Assembly: GCF_001458295.1 (NCBI RefSeq)
Contig: NZ_CYUD01000012.1
Coordinates: 1-64,000 of the forward strand
Reading direction: 5' to 3'
Length of the DNA stretch: 64,000 nucleotides
Source of the DNA: Ruegeria denitrificans
GTDB lineage: Bacteria; Pseudomonadota; Alphaproteobacteria; Rhodobacterales; Rhodobacteraceae
Positions within the stretch are counted from its first letter, which is position 1. The number at the start of each line of letters is the position of its first letter. Below, in pieces: positions 19,057 through 28,539 of this stretch. Under the pieces are notes generated by a model that was given only the letters and a program-made list of their open reading frames with translations, searched no databases and was not told the DNA's origin. The translations under genes and the position numbers were made by a program.

Positions 19057-19074
19057 ACTGATCACCTGATCAGT
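19057..19074. promoter_or_regulatory. Palindrome ACTGATCA-CC-TGATCAGT
   Basis: Perfect 8-base arms with a 2-base centre lie 125 bases upstream of the DUF484 gene. The symmetry suggests a dimeric DNA-binding site. It is not an FNR box, since the TGAT/ATCA half-sites are not 4 bases apart. Confidence 0.45.
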
Positions 19075-19198
19075 GCGTTGCAGGCGGGAGCCTTTCCGAC
19101 ACATTCCAAGCTTAATTCTACCTTTGCCTGCATTTTTCCCAAGGCAAATGCACCAACCCGTGTTATAAGCCGCTCAACAAAAAAAGACCGGACAGGAC

Positions 19199-19906
19199 AT
19201 GAGCAGCAACACCATACTCAAGGATAATCTCCGCGCCGCGATTCTGGCCGAACCAGACGCCGTGCTGGACGACAAGGATTTGATGCAGGCGCTGGTCGCC
19301 GCCGATGAACAGGCGCGTGGGGACAATGTCATCGACCTGCGTGGCATCGCCATGCAACGGCTCGAGGCGCGGTTGGACCGGCTTGAGGACACCCACCGCT
19401 CGGTCATCGCAGCGGCTTACGAAAATCTGGCAGGCACAAATCAGGTGCACCGCGCCATTCTCCGTCTGCTGGAACCTGTCAAGTTCGAGGATTTCCTGCG
19501 TACGCTTGGCGGCGAAGTGGCCGATATCCTGCGGGTCGATCACATCACGCTGGTTCTGGAAACAACCGTGATGCAAGAAGATCAGGCAATCGAAAAGCTG
19601 GGCGGTGTGCTGACCGTGGTCGAACCGGGTGCGATCAACGCCTATCTCAGTCAGGATCGCGGCGGCCCTGCGCGCGAAGTTGTCTTGCGTCAAACACCAA
19701 ACCCAAGCCCCCGGATTTTCGGCGCCACGGCTAGCCAGTTCCGATCCGAGGCCTGCCTGAAACTGAACCTGGGTGAAGGGCGCTTGCCCGGCATGATCGT
19801 CATGGGTTCCAAGGACGCCAACCATTTCACCCCGCAACTGGGCACCGATCTGCTGTCCTTCTTTGCCGGTGTTTTCGAACGGTCGATGCGCCACTGGCTG
19901 TCGTGA
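19199..19906 (+). CDS. DUF484 family protein (xerC partner gene)
   Basis: This 235-residue cytosolic protein is DUF484, a GAF-like fold gene nearly always next to xerC. It has an N-terminal helical region with a likely coiled coil (about 45-75), then the GAF-like domain (about 85-235) with KFEDFLRTLGGEVADILRVDHITLVLE and PGMIVMGSKDANHFTP. No catalytic function is established. It overlaps xerC by 4 bases (GTGA, 19903-19906), so the two are probably co-translated. AGGAC precedes the ATG. Confidence 0.9.
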   Translation: MSSNTILKDNLRAAILAEPDAVLDDKDLMQALVAADEQARGDNVIDLRGIAMQRLEARLDRLEDTHRSVIAAAYENLAGTNQVHRAILRLLEPVKFEDFLRTLGGEVADILRVDHITLVLETTVMQEDQAIEKLGGVLTVVEPGAINAYLSQDRGGPAREVVLRQTPNPSPRIFGATASQFRSEACLKLNLGEGRLPGMIVMGSKDANHFTPQLGTDLLSFFAGVFERSMRHWLS

Positions 19907-20823
19907 GCCTGATCTCTCCAGCCTGCCGTGATGCGCTGCAGCATTGGCTGAACAGTCTGGGGGCATTGGCCGGGCGATCTGAAAACACACAAACCGCTTA
20001 TCGCGGGGATGTCACTGAATTTCTATCCTTCATGACCCTGCATCATAGCGAGAGTCAGGGTATGGCGGCACTGGCCAGGATCACCGTATCCGACATGCGC
20101 GCCTGGATGGCCGATCAGCGCGCATCAGGCGTGGGCGCGCGGTCGCTTGCCCGTAAACTTTCGGCGGTCAAAAGCTTTTATCGCTGGCTGTCCGAGCGTG
20201 AGGGTTTCGAACCCACCGCTGTCCTGTCAACCCGCGCCCCGAAGTTTACCAAGAAACTGCCCCGTCCGTTGGACGAAGACGCCGCCCGGACCGTGATCGA
20301 AACGGTCGAGCTGCAATCGACCAGCGACTGGGTCTCGGCCCGTGACGTGGCTGTGGTTACACTGCTCTACGGCTGCGGGCTGCGTATTTCCGAGGCGCTC
20401 TCTCTGACCGGCGCCGATGCACCCTTACCAGAAACACTGCGCATCATCGGCAAAGGCGACAAAGAGCGGATCGTTCCTGTTTTACCCGCCGCCCGTGCAG
20501 CCGTTGACCACTACCTACGGCTTTGTCCGCACCCGCACGCCAAGGACCAAGCCCTATTTCGGGGCGTGCGCGGCGGCCCTCTGAACCCGCGCGCCATCCA
20601 GGGGGTAATGGCCAAAGCCCGGATGCAACTTGGCCTACCGGCAACAGCCACGCCGCATGCGCTGCGGCACAGCTTTGCCACACACCTTCTATCCGCCGGA
20701 GGAGACCTGCGTTCAATTCAGGAACTGCTTGGGCACGCATCGCTTTCAACCACACAGACCTACACAGCCGTCGATACCGCGCGGTTGATGGAAGTCTACA
20801 ACCGCGCCCACCCCAAAGCGTGA
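19903..20823 (+). CDS. xerC: Tyrosine recombinase XerC
   Basis: XerC acts with XerD at dif to resolve chromosome dimers. The 306-residue protein starts with GTG overlapping the DUF484 stop. It has a SAM-like core-binding domain (about 9-100) and the full catalytic set: Arg161 (GLRISEAL), Lys184 (GKGDKER), His252 and Arg255 (HALRHSFATHLL), His278 (LGHASLSTTQ) and the nucleophile Tyr287. Its place after DUF484 identifies it as the chromosomal XerC rather than a phage integrase. Confidence 0.95.
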   Translation: MSLISPACRDALQHWLNSLGALAGRSENTQTAYRGDVTEFLSFMTLHHSESQGMAALARITVSDMRAWMADQRASGVGARSLARKLSAVKSFYRWLSEREGFEPTAVLSTRAPKFTKKLPRPLDEDAARTVIETVELQSTSDWVSARDVAVVTLLYGCGLRISEALSLTGADAPLPETLRIIGKGDKERIVPVLPAARAAVDHYLRLCPHPHAKDQALFRGVRGGPLNPRAIQGVMAKARMQLGLPATATPHALRHSFATHLLSAGGDLRSIQELLGHASLSTTQTYTAVDTARLMEVYNRAHPKA

Positions 20824-20906
20824 TGTCTCTGCATCGTGACGTTGGGCGCTCATTCTAATCTTGCTTTTGGTTTGCATCTGCCGAATGCATCGTACATGAA
20901 CCCTGC

Positions 20907-21620
20907 ATGACACTTAGATTCAAAGCCCTTTCCGTCCACCTATTCACCGCCACCGGTGCCGTTTTCGCAATGTTGGCCATGCTGGCGGCCGTCGAAGAAA
21001 AATGGAGCCTGATGTATCTGTGGCTGGTGGTCTCGTTCATCGTGGACGGTATGGATGGCCCGCTGGCGCGACACTACCATGTCAAAAAGAACGCGCCCGA
21101 GTTCGACGGGGTGCTGTTGGATCTGATCATCGACTATCTGACCTATGTATTCATTCCGGCATTCGCGCTGTTCAAATCCGGGCTGATGGACGGATGGACC
21201 GGCTGGTTCGCCATCATCGTCATCACCTTTGCCAGCGCGATGTATTTTGCCGACACCCGGATGAAAACAAAGGACAATTCCTTTTCCGGATTCCCCGGTT
21301 GCTGGAACATGTTCGTGATCGTCATCTTCGCGCTAGAGCCCAATTTCTGGGTCATCTTGCTGCTGGTGTCGTTGCTGTCGCTGGCAATGTTCCTGCCTCT
21401 GAAATTCATCCACCCGGTGCGGACCGAGCGCTGGCGCACGGTGTCGCTGCCAATGGCGTTTGCCTGGACCTTCTTTGCAGGTTGGGCGGCATGGGTTGAT
21501 TTCCACCCAGAGAGTTGGGCGCATTGGGGTCTGGTGATAACCAGCCTGTATCTGGTCTTCGCAGGCATTGCGCAGCAGATCGTTCCACAGCGCAAAAGCG
21601 CAGGCTACAAGACTTCCTGA
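20907..21620 (+). CDS. pcs: Phosphatidylcholine synthase (CDP-alcohol phosphatidyltransferase)
   Basis: Pcs condenses CDP-diacylglycerol with choline to make phosphatidylcholine in the inner membrane of host-associated and marine alphaproteobacteria. The 237-residue protein has about seven to eight membrane segments and the CDP-alcohol phosphotransferase motif DG-x2-AR-x8-G-x3-D-x3-D, here beginning DGPLARHYHV and ending LLDLIIDY with a FDG spacing slightly different from the textbook pattern. FSGFPGCWNM and LKFIHPVRTERWR are typical of Pcs. The ribosome binding site is weak. It converges on the next gene and overlaps it by 16 bases. Confidence 0.9.
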   Translation: MTLRFKALSVHLFTATGAVFAMLAMLAAVEEKWSLMYLWLVVSFIVDGMDGPLARHYHVKKNAPEFDGVLLDLIIDYLTYVFIPAFALFKSGLMDGWTGWFAIIVITFASAMYFADTRMKTKDNSFSGFPGCWNMFVIVIFALEPNFWVILLLVSLLSLAMFLPLKFIHPVRTERWRTVSLPMAFAWTFFAGWAAWVDFHPESWAHWGLVITSLYLVFAGIAQQIVPQRKSAGYKTS

Positions 21621-22072
21621 ACCTCGAACTCGGTGCCGTTATGGGTGAACACATCGCCCTCTTGCAGGCCTACCATAGCCAGATAGATGGGGCTTTGGGT
21701 TGAAATACCCATATAGGTTTTGTGGTCCACATCAAACCGTGTGGTTGAAACGCAGACCACGAAACGGCGATTGTTGAATTTGACCACCGCCCCGGGCTGC
21801 ACCGTGTCCGTAATGCTGAAATCGGTGTTTTCGATCACGTCGATCTTGGCGTGATGGGCATGCACGGGGGCATCAAAGGCCGCGGCCAGATCCGCATTCT
21901 CGCGTGAGGCGGCAATGTCGTCCTTGTCATGCCCTTCCCGGTCATCCAGTTGAGAATCCTTCAGGAAAGCGTCGTAATGGGCCTGTGCCGTCGCTAATTC
22001 TTGCTCTTCCAGCGACATCAGTCGGTCAATTATGGCCTTTTTCCGGATGGCCGGGTCTGTTGAGGCAGTCAT
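21605..22072 (-). CDS. GreA/GreB C-terminal-like protein
   Basis: The 155-residue protein has a helical N-terminal half with a DREGHDKDD acidic stretch. Its C-terminal domain (about 95-155) has the order of GreA/GreB C-terminal domains: SITDTVQPGAVVKF near the start of the fold, then TQSPIYLAMVGLQEGDVFTHNGTEFEVQEVL. The long coiled coil of true GreA is not obvious, so a nucleoid- or RNA-polymerase-binding relative is as likely as a transcript cleavage factor. It converges on pcs with a 16-base overlap, and shares the 76-base upstream gap with ogt. Confidence 0.65.
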   Translation of the reverse strand: MTASTDPAIRKKAIIDRLMSLEEQELATAQAHYDAFLKDSQLDDREGHDKDDIAASRENADLAAAFDAPVHAHHAKIDVIENTDFSITDTVQPGAVVKFNNRRFVVCVSTTRFDVDHKTYMGISTQSPIYLAMVGLQEGDVFTHNGTEFEVQEVL

Positions 22073-22148
22073 GCAATGCGATCCTTTGAATTCTCTATCT
22101 GATACAAGTTGAGCCTCAACCAGCCGGATTGCAACAGATTTCCGTGTA

Positions 22149-22604
22149 TCAGATCAGCAGCCCCGCCGCCCGTTCGTGGCGTAACAGGGCGACTTTAGTC
22201 TCAATCCCGCCATCTCCAGAAAAGCCACCCAGACTGTTAGCAGCCAGTACCCGGTGGCAGGGAATAATAACCGGAATTGGATTGGCCCCGCAGGCCTGAC
22301 CCACCGGCTGAGGCGGTTGGCCCAGTTCCTTCGCGAGATCGCCATAGGTCCGGGTTTCACCCAGCGGGATGGCGTACATCAGATCGCAAACCTGTTGCTG
22401 AAAATCGGAACCGGCGACGCGATAAGGCAGGTCAAACCGATCAAGTTTCCCTTGATCATAGGCCCTCAGTTGCGAGGCGGCCTCTTGCAGCAAGGGAGTC
22501 TCGGGCCCCTCATCCCGCCCATTCCAAACAAGGCGTGTAAGGGCGCCGTCGCTCTCTTCGACGCCAAGGCGACCAAACTGGGTATCAACGGCAATCATCG
22601 GCAT
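22149..22604 (-). CDS. ogt: Methylated-DNA-protein-cysteine methyltransferase
   Basis: This suicide enzyme removes alkyl groups from O6-alkylguanine in DNA. The 151-residue protein has the active site PCHRVL with acceptor Cys116 and the upstream segment GETRTYGDLAKELG, plus ANPIPVIIPCHR. It lacks an Ada-type regulatory domain, so it is the constitutive Ogt/MGMT type. The ATG is at 22604. It lies downstream of ileS and its terminator, on the same strand. Confidence 0.93.
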   Translation of the reverse strand: MPMIAVDTQFGRLGVEESDGALTRLVWNGRDEGPETPLLQEAASQLRAYDQGKLDRFDLPYRVAGSDFQQQVCDLMYAIPLGETRTYGDLAKELGQPPQPVGQACGANPIPVIIPCHRVLAANSLGGFSGDGGIETKVALLRHERAAGLLI

Positions 22605-22647
22605 GAGAGCAGCGTTTCAGATCGCCAGGCTCAGCGCAAGAAAAGAA

Positions 22648-22675
22648 AAACCCCCGGCGAGTGGACCGGGGGTTT
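22648..22675 (-). terminator. Rho-independent terminator of ileS
   Basis: CCCCCGG (22651-22657) and CCGGGGG (22666-22672) form a 7-bp stem extended by AAA/TTT, with an 8-base loop. On the minus strand it is followed by a T-rich tract (complement of 22641-22650). It lies six bases after the ileS stop. Confidence 0.88.
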
Positions 22676-22680
22676 GATAG

Positions 22681-25593
22681 TTAACTCAGCGCTTCGTCGC
22701 AGCGTCCGCAGACGCCCTCATGGGCGTGGCGGCCCACATCGGGCAGGATTTTCCAGCAACGCTGACATTTGTTGCCCTCGGCCTTTTCGAACAGCACCGC
22801 AACGCCTTCGATTTCGGGCACGCGGAACGCCTCGGCCGGGGCCGGGTCGCCGGTCACAGTCAATCCGGAAGTGATGCACATGTCATCAACGTCGAAAGTT
22901 GCCAGCAGATCGCGGGTGTCGCCATCCTCGACATGAACAATCGGGGCCGCTTCTAGGCTGGATCCGATCACCTTGTCCTGACGCTGAATTTCCAGCGCAG
23001 CAGTTACGGCCCGGCGCACGCGGCGAACCTTGGCCATGTTGGCTTCCAGATCTGCATCGCGCCAGTCGGCAGGCGTATCCGGGAAATCCACCAGATGAAC
23101 CGAGCTGTCATCGCCCGGGAAGCGCTCCAGCCAGACCTCTTCCATGGTAAAGACCAAAACCGGGGCCAGCCATGTGGTCAGGCGGTGGAACAGGAGGTCC
23201 AATACGGTACGCGCGGCGCGACGGCGCAGATTGTCGCCATCGCAGTACAGCGCATCCTTGCGGACGTCGAAATAGAACGATGACAGGTCGACGGTGGCAA
23301 AGGTGAACACGGCGCTGAACACACCCTGGAAATCGAAGGACGCATAGCCCTTGCGCACCTGCTCATCCAGATCAGCAAGACGGCTGAGCACCCAACGCTC
23401 CAGACGCGGCATATCTTCAGGCGCGACACGGTCGGCTTCGGTGAAGTCGGCCAGCGAGCCCAGCATGAAACGCATGGTGTTGCGCAGACGGCGATAGCTG
23501 TCGGCAGTTCCTTTCAGGATTTCGGGCCCGATCCGCTGGTCGGCGGTGTAATCGGTCTGGGCCACCCACAGACGCAGGATATCCGCGCCGTATTGCTTGA
23601 CGACTTCCTCGGGCACGATGGTGTTGCCCAGCGATTTGGACATCTTGTTGCCCTTGGCGTCCAGCGTGAACCCATGGGTCACAACGTTACGATAGGGCGC
23701 GCGACCTTTGGTGCCACAAGCCTGCAGCATCGAAGAATGGAACCACCCGCGGTGCTGGTCGGTGCCTTCCATGTAGACATCAGCGATGCCGTCCTCGGTT
23801 CCGTCCCCGCGGTCGCGCAGAACGAAGGCGTGGGTTGAACCCGAGTCGAACCATACATCCAGCACGTCGAACACCTGATCGTAGTCATCAGGGTTGGCGA
23901 TCCCTTCGAGGATCTTCTCTTTGAACCCGTCGGTGTACCAGACATCCGCGCCGTCTTTCTCGAACGTCGCCTTGATGCGTGCGTTCAGCTCTGCGTTGCG
24001 CAGCAGGTAATCCGCGTCGGTGGGCAGAGCACCTCTCTTGGTGAAGCAGGTCAGAGGAACGCCCCAGGCGCGCTGGCGAGACAGAACCCAATCCGGGCGT
24101 GCTTCGATCATCGAATACAGACGATTGCGGCCGGTCTGCGGCGTCCACTTCACTAGCTCATCGATGGACCGCAGGGCACGTTCGCGGATGGTGTCGCCCA
24201 TCTCACCCATGCCGTCATCCAGCTTGCGGTCGACGGACGCAAACCACTGCGGCGTGTTGCGATAAATGATCGGAGCCTTCGAGCGCCACGAATGCGGATA
24301 GCTGTGCTTGATCTTGCCGCGCGCCAGCAGCCCGTCGACCTCGACTAGCTTGTCGATCACGGCCTTATTGGCGTCACCTTCGCCACCCTTGCGGGACAGG
24401 ATGTACTTGCCACCAAAGAACGGCAGATCAGCACGGAACGAGCCGTCATCCATCACGTTGTAGGTGATGACTTGTTCCAACATGCCCAGATCGCGGTAGA
24501 GTTCGAATTCTTCCATACCGTGCGACGGCGCACAATGGACGAAGCCGGTTCCTTCGGTGTCGGTTACGAACTCAGCAGCGCGGAAATCTCGGATATCGTC
24601 CCATTCACCATTGCCACCCTCGGCGCGGGCCAGCGGATGGGTCAGTTGGACATTGGCCAACTCATCAGTGGTCACGTCACGCACACGGGTCCACTGATCG
24701 TCGTTCAGACGCGCGCGGCCCAGCACGTCGGCAGCCAGATTGTCTGCCAGAAGGAATTTGTCGCCAACACTGGCCCAGCATTTGTCTGGCGCACCAGTAA
24801 CTTCGTACAGACCGTACGAGATGTCTTTGCCGTACACGACCGCCTTGTTCGATGGCATGGTCCATGGCGTCGTGGTCCAGATCACAACAAAAGCGTCATC
24901 CAGATCGCCTGCATTCACGACCTTGAACTTCACCCAGATAGTGAAGCTTTCCTTGTCGTGGTACTCGACTTCGGCCTCGGCCAGAGCGGTTTTTTCGATG
25001 GGCGACCACATCACGGGCTTGGAACCCTGATACAGCGTGCCATTCATCAGGAACTTCATGAACTCGTCGGCGATCACAGCCTCGGCGTGGTAATCCATGG
25101 TGATGTAGGGATCGGGCCAGTTGCCAGTGATGCCCAGACGCTTGAACTCTTCGCGCTGGATGTCGATCCAGCCTTCGGCGAACTTGCGGCATTCCTGACG
25201 GAAATCGACGATGTTCACCTCGTCCTTGTTCTTGCCCTTCTTGCGGTACTGCTCCTCGATCTTCCATTCGATGGGCAGGCCGTGACAGTCCCAGCCCGGC
25301 ACATAGCGCGCGTCATGTCCCATCATCTGATGCGAGCGTACGATCATGTCCTTGATCGTCTTGTTCAGCGCGTGGCCGATATGCAGGTGACCGTTCGCAT
25401 AGGGGGGGCCGTCGTGCAGCGTAAAGGGCGTGCGGCCCTCTTTTTCACGCAGGCGGTCATAGACGCCGATGGTTTCCCACCGTTCCAGCCATGCGGGCTC
25501 GCGCTTGGGCAAGCCAGCGCGCATGGGGAATTCGGTTTTGGGCAGGTTCAGCGTGTCTTTGTAGTCAGGTGTCTGGATCGTGTCGGCGCACAT
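22681..25593 (-). CDS. ileS: Isoleucyl-tRNA synthetase
   Basis: IleS charges tRNA-Ile. The 970-residue protein has the class I signatures HIGH at 71-74 (GHLHIGHAL) and KMSKS near residue 650 (GNKMSKSLGN), a CP1 editing domain between them, an anticodon-binding domain, and a C-terminal zinc finger (CQRCWKILPD and CGRCDEAL). The zinc finger marks the bacterial-type enzyme. Length is typical. The gene has its own terminator and a 165-base upstream gap. A long open frame on the opposite strand is a shadow of its GC-rich codons. Confidence 0.98.
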   Translation of the reverse strand: MCADTIQTPDYKDTLNLPKTEFPMRAGLPKREPAWLERWETIGVYDRLREKEGRTPFTLHDGPPYANGHLHIGHALNKTIKDMIVRSHQMMGHDARYVPGWDCHGLPIEWKIEEQYRKKGKNKDEVNIVDFRQECRKFAEGWIDIQREEFKRLGITGNWPDPYITMDYHAEAVIADEFMKFLMNGTLYQGSKPVMWSPIEKTALAEAEVEYHDKESFTIWVKFKVVNAGDLDDAFVVIWTTTPWTMPSNKAVVYGKDISYGLYEVTGAPDKCWASVGDKFLLADNLAADVLGRARLNDDQWTRVRDVTTDELANVQLTHPLARAEGGNGEWDDIRDFRAAEFVTDTEGTGFVHCAPSHGMEEFELYRDLGMLEQVITYNVMDDGSFRADLPFFGGKYILSRKGGEGDANKAVIDKLVEVDGLLARGKIKHSYPHSWRSKAPIIYRNTPQWFASVDRKLDDGMGEMGDTIRERALRSIDELVKWTPQTGRNRLYSMIEARPDWVLSRQRAWGVPLTCFTKRGALPTDADYLLRNAELNARIKATFEKDGADVWYTDGFKEKILEGIANPDDYDQVFDVLDVWFDSGSTHAFVLRDRGDGTEDGIADVYMEGTDQHRGWFHSSMLQACGTKGRAPYRNVVTHGFTLDAKGNKMSKSLGNTIVPEEVVKQYGADILRLWVAQTDYTADQRIGPEILKGTADSYRRLRNTMRFMLGSLADFTEADRVAPEDMPRLERWVLSRLADLDEQVRKGYASFDFQGVFSAVFTFATVDLSSFYFDVRKDALYCDGDNLRRRAARTVLDLLFHRLTTWLAPVLVFTMEEVWLERFPGDDSSVHLVDFPDTPADWRDADLEANMAKVRRVRRAVTAALEIQRQDKVIGSSLEAAPIVHVEDGDTRDLLATFDVDDMCITSGLTVTGDPAPAEAFRVPEIEGVAVLFEKAEGNKCQRCWKILPDVGRHAHEGVCGRCDEALS

Positions 25594-25665
25594 TGGGGGC
25601 GTCCTTTGGATGATCTGGTCGTCTTATGGCTCGAAGCGGTCGGTGCGAAGTCTCAAACACCTTTG

Positions 25666-25695
25666 CCCGGCGTCTCAATGGGTCAGAGCGCCGGG
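25666..25695 (-). other. Stem-loop between the DUF2339 gene and ileS
   Basis: CCCGGCG (25666-25672) pairs with CGCCGGG (25689-25695), with an inner TCT/AGA pairing and one bulged base. It could terminate the DUF2339 transcript (no T-run) or be a structured part of the ileS leader. No T-box features were seen. Confidence 0.4.
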
Positions 25696-25758
25696 GATAT
25701 AATTCGAATAATGATGGCCATCCGGTCATACATGGCCGCGCTTATAGGACGCCCGCTC

Positions 25759-28446
25759 TCAATGGTCCAGAGGTTCCGGGTCCTGTGGCGAGTGGTGCAG
25801 CTTGGCCCAGCGGTTCAGCCAGGCCAGACCGGCCAGCGCCAGCCCAAGTGCAAGCAGCGAGAACACCCGGATCAACCCGCCCAAGCCCGCGATGTCGATC
25901 AGAAAGACCTTGGCCACGGCCAGCCCGATCACCGCCAAACCCGCCTTGCGCATCAGTTCGGATCGCCGCGCCAGCGACTGGTAGAACAGCACTGCGCCAA
26001 TCGCTAACAGGGCCATGGTGTAGGTGTACAGTTCGGGCTGGGTCACGCCGTTGCCCTCATACATCCCCGCAGCTCCCTGCCAGACATGGCGGATCATCAG
26101 CCCCAGCCAGATGGCCGTCAAACTTCCGGCAAGTCCCCAGCTGGCGTGTCTTAGCCAAGGCGGGGTTGCGTGAATGCGCCAGACTGAGAAGCCAATAATC
26201 AGTGCGGGCAGCAGATAGGCCACCGCAAGTGTGTTCAGCACCGGCAGCCCCAGAACCGGTGGCACGCCAATGCTGAGCAGCGGGTTCGCCTCGACCACCG
26301 CCTGCGCCAACCGCAGCAACCCATGGCCGGCAAAGAACGCCGCCAGCAGGTAGCGGACGTAGTTCAGCTTGCCCCCCAGTTCCAATCGCTGGACTTGCGC
26401 GAAGGCCAGCAGCAACCAGATGATCGCCAACAGGCCCAGACCCCAGTGACTGTTGGTTGCGTTACCTTCGCCAAAGCTCTGCAGCCAGCGTTCCAACAGC
26501 AGGGATAGCAGGATGCCCCCGGTTGCCCAGGCTGCGCTTTCCAGCAGCAGGCCCGCCACCGGACGATGCAACGATCGCAACAGCAGCCACCCGATTACAA
26601 ATCCCGCAGTGGCCCCGCCATAGACCAGAACCATCTCGACCACCGGCGCAGAGCTGGCCCATACAAGGCCCGGGGTAAGGACCAGCCGCACAGTAACGGT
26701 GAACACGCCCGCCCAAATAAACCAGCTCATCGGGGGCAGCGTGAATTTGCGGTCCAGCGCTGCTGCCACGACGACCATCACAACCAGCGCAATGGTCAGT
26801 GCGGCCGAGCTAAGAACGATGACGCAGGCAAAGCTCAGACAGGACAGGGCCGATATCGTCGCCAGAGCCGGGCGCATCCGGTCCTCTCCGTCCACGCGTG
26901 CGAAGCGTTCCGCCAGCACGACCATCAGCACGCCCAGCGCAATCGCATGCAGGGCCCAGGGGTACGCTCCGATAACTTCGGCCGGATGCCAGCCGATCTC
27001 AAGCGCGATGGCCAAAGCGGGGGCAAGAACCGCCGCTGCCCCGGCCCAGATTGCCGCGTATTTCTGAGCCTGCATCGACCGCCATGCCGCCGTGATCGAA
27101 ATCATCGCTCCAAGGGCCGTCAGAATGGTTACCACCCACGGAAAATCTGCCTCGGGCGTTTCTGCATAGGTCTCGACAAACTGACGCAATACGACCCCGT
27201 TGTCCCAACCATGTATCAGGACAAACCAGATGAGACCAAGCGCAGGCAGTGCCGTGGCATCCTGCAACGCTTCCGCCCGCTGTGCCCACAGCATCAATCC
27301 AAAGGTCATCCCCGACAGCAGAACAACGCCCAGCCAGAACTCATCGACGCTGTCCGCCCAATGCAGTGACACAATTGCTGTACTAACAGCGACTGCACCA
27401 AAACCCAGCCGGGTCGGGAATTCCGGCCATGCATCACCCTTTTTACGCCTAATGATTTCGCTGATCATCGACCCGCCATGATTGGGCCAAATGCGCCGGA
27501 CCGGTATTGCGATGGCGATCACAGCCAACGCCGTCACGCACATCAAGTATGCGGCCTCGGTCAGGGGCGAAGACAGCACCAGCAGCAGGCAAGTCGTGTA
27601 GGCCCCAAACAATGTCAGAACCGAAATCCATGCCCAACGCCGCACCGTGTCGATCCCCAAACCCAGAACAGCGATGGCAAGGAAATAGGCATACAACCAA
27701 CTTGGATTCTCGGATGTGCCACCAACGACAAAGGGGGCGGAAAACGCTCCGATCAATCCGACAGCGGCCAGCAATGGACCGTGAAACCAACCCAACACAA
27801 GCCCCACCAAGGCGACGACAACCATTGCTGTCAGTGCAACCTCGGGGCCGATCAAGTCATAAAGCTGCCGCGCGGACAGAACACCTCCGAACAGCGTGAC
27901 CAGCCCTGCACCGGAAAAGACCGAGGGCAGATAGGCCGTCGCCGCGGCTTCGTCATCCCCGTATTTGCGGCGGATGACCTCACCTGCAACAATCAGAACC
28001 GCGCCGAAAAGCAACGCCGCGACCACTCTTGCAGCTGGTGGCAACAACCCGTTTTCAACGCCGTATTGAACCAGAAAGATCCCCGCGAGCGCCAGTGACA
28101 GGGCCGAGACCGCATAGAACCAGTTCTCGCGTAGCCAGTTTGTCAAAGCGGCCAGCCGATCCTCGCGAAAGACAACGGCTGCGGGTGGTGTATTTTCGGT
28201 AGATTGCTGGACCGGTTTCGCCTTGGCGGCAGACCACAGGGCGGGCTTTGACGGCTTGTCCGGCTTCTTGGTCGGCTTGCGCACCTCGGCCCGCCGCGGC
28301 TCCGGTGCATCACTGCCAAGCGTCCGAATTTGCCGCTCTAACTGCTCCACCCTGCGGCGCAGGCGCGTCTGGCTCACCAACAGCACGATAATTGTGACCG
28401 GGATAGCCAAGACGACCAATCCAACTAGTACAAGAAGGGATTCCAA
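25759..28446 (-). CDS. DUF2339 large polytopic membrane protein
   Basis: The product (895 residues) is almost entirely hydrophobic segments: an N-terminal helix (about 4-26), a short basic coiled region (RLRRRVEQLERQIRTLG), a cytosolic Lys/Pro-rich stretch (about 50-80), then about 25 membrane helices. This is the plan of DUF2339 proteins, whose function is unknown. The start is TTG (complement of 28444-28446) with GGAG ahead (complement of 28453-28456); no ATG is available before the first helix. The neighbouring DUF2269 gene lies 93 bases upstream on the same strand. No catalytic motif is evident. Confidence 0.88.
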   Translation of the reverse strand: MESLLVLVGLVVLAIPVTIIVLLVSQTRLRRRVEQLERQIRTLGSDAPEPRRAEVRKPTKKPDKPSKPALWSAAKAKPVQQSTENTPPAAVVFREDRLAALTNWLRENWFYAVSALSLALAGIFLVQYGVENGLLPPAARVVAALLFGAVLIVAGEVIRRKYGDDEAAATAYLPSVFSGAGLVTLFGGVLSARQLYDLIGPEVALTAMVVVALVGLVLGWFHGPLLAAVGLIGAFSAPFVVGGTSENPSWLYAYFLAIAVLGLGIDTVRRWAWISVLTLFGAYTTCLLLVLSSPLTEAAYLMCVTALAVIAIAIPVRRIWPNHGGSMISEIIRRKKGDAWPEFPTRLGFGAVAVSTAIVSLHWADSVDEFWLGVVLLSGMTFGLMLWAQRAEALQDATALPALGLIWFVLIHGWDNGVVLRQFVETYAETPEADFPWVVTILTALGAMISITAAWRSMQAQKYAAIWAGAAAVLAPALAIALEIGWHPAEVIGAYPWALHAIALGVLMVVLAERFARVDGEDRMRPALATISALSCLSFACVIVLSSAALTIALVVMVVVAAALDRKFTLPPMSWFIWAGVFTVTVRLVLTPGLVWASSAPVVEMVLVYGGATAGFVIGWLLLRSLHRPVAGLLLESAAWATGGILLSLLLERWLQSFGEGNATNSHWGLGLLAIIWLLLAFAQVQRLELGGKLNYVRYLLAAFFAGHGLLRLAQAVVEANPLLSIGVPPVLGLPVLNTLAVAYLLPALIIGFSVWRIHATPPWLRHASWGLAGSLTAIWLGLMIRHVWQGAAGMYEGNGVTQPELYTYTMALLAIGAVLFYQSLARRSELMRKAGLAVIGLAVAKVFLIDIAGLGGLIRVFSLLALGLALAGLAWLNRWAKLHHSPQDPEPLDH

Positions 28447-28539
28447 TGATATCTCCGAGTGGTTTAAGCGTCAGGCTACCCGAGGCGCGCGGCCTGTAAC
28501 AGTCAGGAATCCCAATGAATTGCTTATGGGGCGCTTGGG

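Noticed and set aside
19057..19074. FNR/FnrL box at the palindrome
   Set aside because: The TGAT and ATCA half-sites do not have the four-base spacing of the TTGAT-N4-ATCAA consensus.
19903..20823. Phage integrase marking a mobile element
   Set aside because: It is paired with DUF484 in the usual xerC arrangement, with no attachment-site repeats or phage genes nearby.
24472..26007. Long open frame of more than 500 codons on the plus strand opposite ileS
   Set aside because: It mirrors the codon structure of ileS, has no ribosome binding site or recognised domain, and ileS is certain.
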